Of a DNA stretch of 64,000 nucleotides, positions 63,717-64,000 are shown piece by piece. The notes under the pieces were generated by a model. It saw only the letters and a program-made list of their open reading frames with translations, was not told where the DNA came from and did no database searches. The stretch covers positions 1-64,000 of the forward strand of contig VAFL01000012.1 of NCBI GenBank assembly GCA_005768755.1, given 5' to 3'. Each line of letters opens with the position of its first letter. The stretch's first letter is position 1. The DNA is from Paracoccus denitrificans (lineage in GTDB: Bacteria; Pseudomonadota; Alphaproteobacteria; Rhodobacterales; Rhodobacteraceae). The position numbers and the translations under genes are program-made.

Positions 63717-63840
63717 TTTGCTGAAAAACCGGTCATCCCCTCCGCCGTGTGGCGAGTTTTCGACGGTTTTACGGAACTGTCAAACAGCATTTGCGGCCGG
63801 GAAGGGGATGGACAAGCCGCAAGCCAGGCACGAGGCTTCA
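63717..63840 (+). promoter_or_regulatory. possible divergent cobalamin-type riboswitch leader
   Basis: Three pieces resembling the btuB riboswitch occur in the same order: GGAACTGT at 63773-63780, CCGGGAAGGGG at 63797-63807, and CCGCAAGCCAGG at 63817-63828. The B12 box is not complete (it continues cacgaggc, not agacctgcc) and the GGGAACACGG element is missing. A gene starts at 63878. The rest of 63568-63877 shows no other feature. Confidence 0.3.
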
Positions 63841-63877
63841 TCACCGTGCCCGATCAACCCGCGAGGATGGTTTCCCA

Positions 63878-64000
63878 ATGTCCGACTATCCGCTCTATAC
63901 GCTTAATTTCGCGACCCGCCGCGACATGCCACCAGCGATGCAGGCGATCCTGACGGCACTATCCGCCGGCGAGAGGCCGGCAGAGGCAGACCTCGCAACC
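63878..64000 (+). CDS. start of an unidentified gene, cut by the window edge
   Basis: An ATG at 63878 opens a frame of 41 codons that stays open to the end of the window (MSDYPLYTLNFATRRDMPPA, then MQAILTALSAGERPAEADLA). AGGA lies about 10 bases upstream. I do not recognise the family from this much. It diverges from the NCS2 permease gene. If the leader before it is a cobalamin-type riboswitch, a B12-related product would be expected; this is speculation. Confidence 0.55.
   Translation, partial: MSDYPLYTLNFATRRDMPPAMQAILTALSAGERPAEADLAT

Overview
The window is GC-rich alphaproteobacterial chromosome, most likely from the Rhodobacteraceae and close to Paracoccus. The grounds are the FlaF/FlbT flagellin regulators, a DUF1217 flagellar protein, malate synthase G, the PuuE-UraD fusion and long shadow ORFs opposite almost every gene. 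No rRNA, ordinary tRNA, phage, complete IS or CRISPR array was seen.

Layout. (i) 0-5.6 kb: carB, then a two-gene membrane/HlyD unit, then a decayed second copy of the carB 3' end. (ii) 6-11.7 kb: a flagellar block, with cheL-flgN-like, fliC, flaF, flbT and DUF1217 leftward and fliK-flgD rightward. (iii) 11.7-12.7 kb: decayed DNA with a frameshifted histidine kinase remnant. (iv) 12.7-16.8 kb: an Lrp regulator divergent from a diaminopropionate ammonia-lyase / M20 carbamoylase / M20 amidohydrolase operon. (v) 16.9-19.6 kb: a secreted Cys-rich Sel1/Hcp-like protein. (vi) 19.6-25.1 kb: an RNA-repair locus, rtcR divergent from rsr (Ro60), four tandem Y-type noncoding RNAs, and rtcB. (vii) 25.3-38 kb: two glycosyltransferases, lactate permease and D-lactate dehydrogenase, a secreted Sel1-type protein, an orphan DUF4123 protein, and beta-mannosidase with its LacI regulator and operator. 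(viii) 38-42.7 kb: cobalamin riboswitch and btuBFCD. (ix) 42.7-46 kb: katG divergent from oxyR. (x) 46-52.3 kb: a six-gene overlapping operon with a HAL-family lyase that lacks the MIO tripeptide, a betaine-type ABC importer and a siderophore-interacting flavoprotein. (xi) 52.4-56 kb: a ferric-siderophore ABC importer. (xii) 56-63.6 kb: ureide/purine catabolism (allA, puuE-uraD, uraH, an arginase-family enzyme, an NCS2 purine permease) with malate synthase G.

Two systems stand out. First, the Ro60 locus carries four Y RNAs in a row. All four share a two-helix Ro-binding stem with conserved internal-loop bases. Two are minimal. The other two hold a circularly permuted tRNA-like module, opened at the D loop in one and at the anticodon loop in the next. 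The RtcR at this locus has lost the sigma-54-contacting GAFTGA loop, which suggests activation without sigma-54. Second, the MIO-less lyase is translationally coupled to a betaine-type binding protein. That suggests uptake and C-N cleavage of a trimethylammonium compound; ergothioneine or a histidine betaine is the best guess.

Smaller oddities are the carB 3'-end remnant, a palindromic LacI-type operator 15 bp before the beta-mannosidase gene, a divergent RtcB without rtcA nearby, a 28-bp-arm inverted-repeat element at 59.6 kb and a possible second cobalamin-type leader at the right edge. All assignments come from reading the sequence and from memory of protein families; no database search was run.
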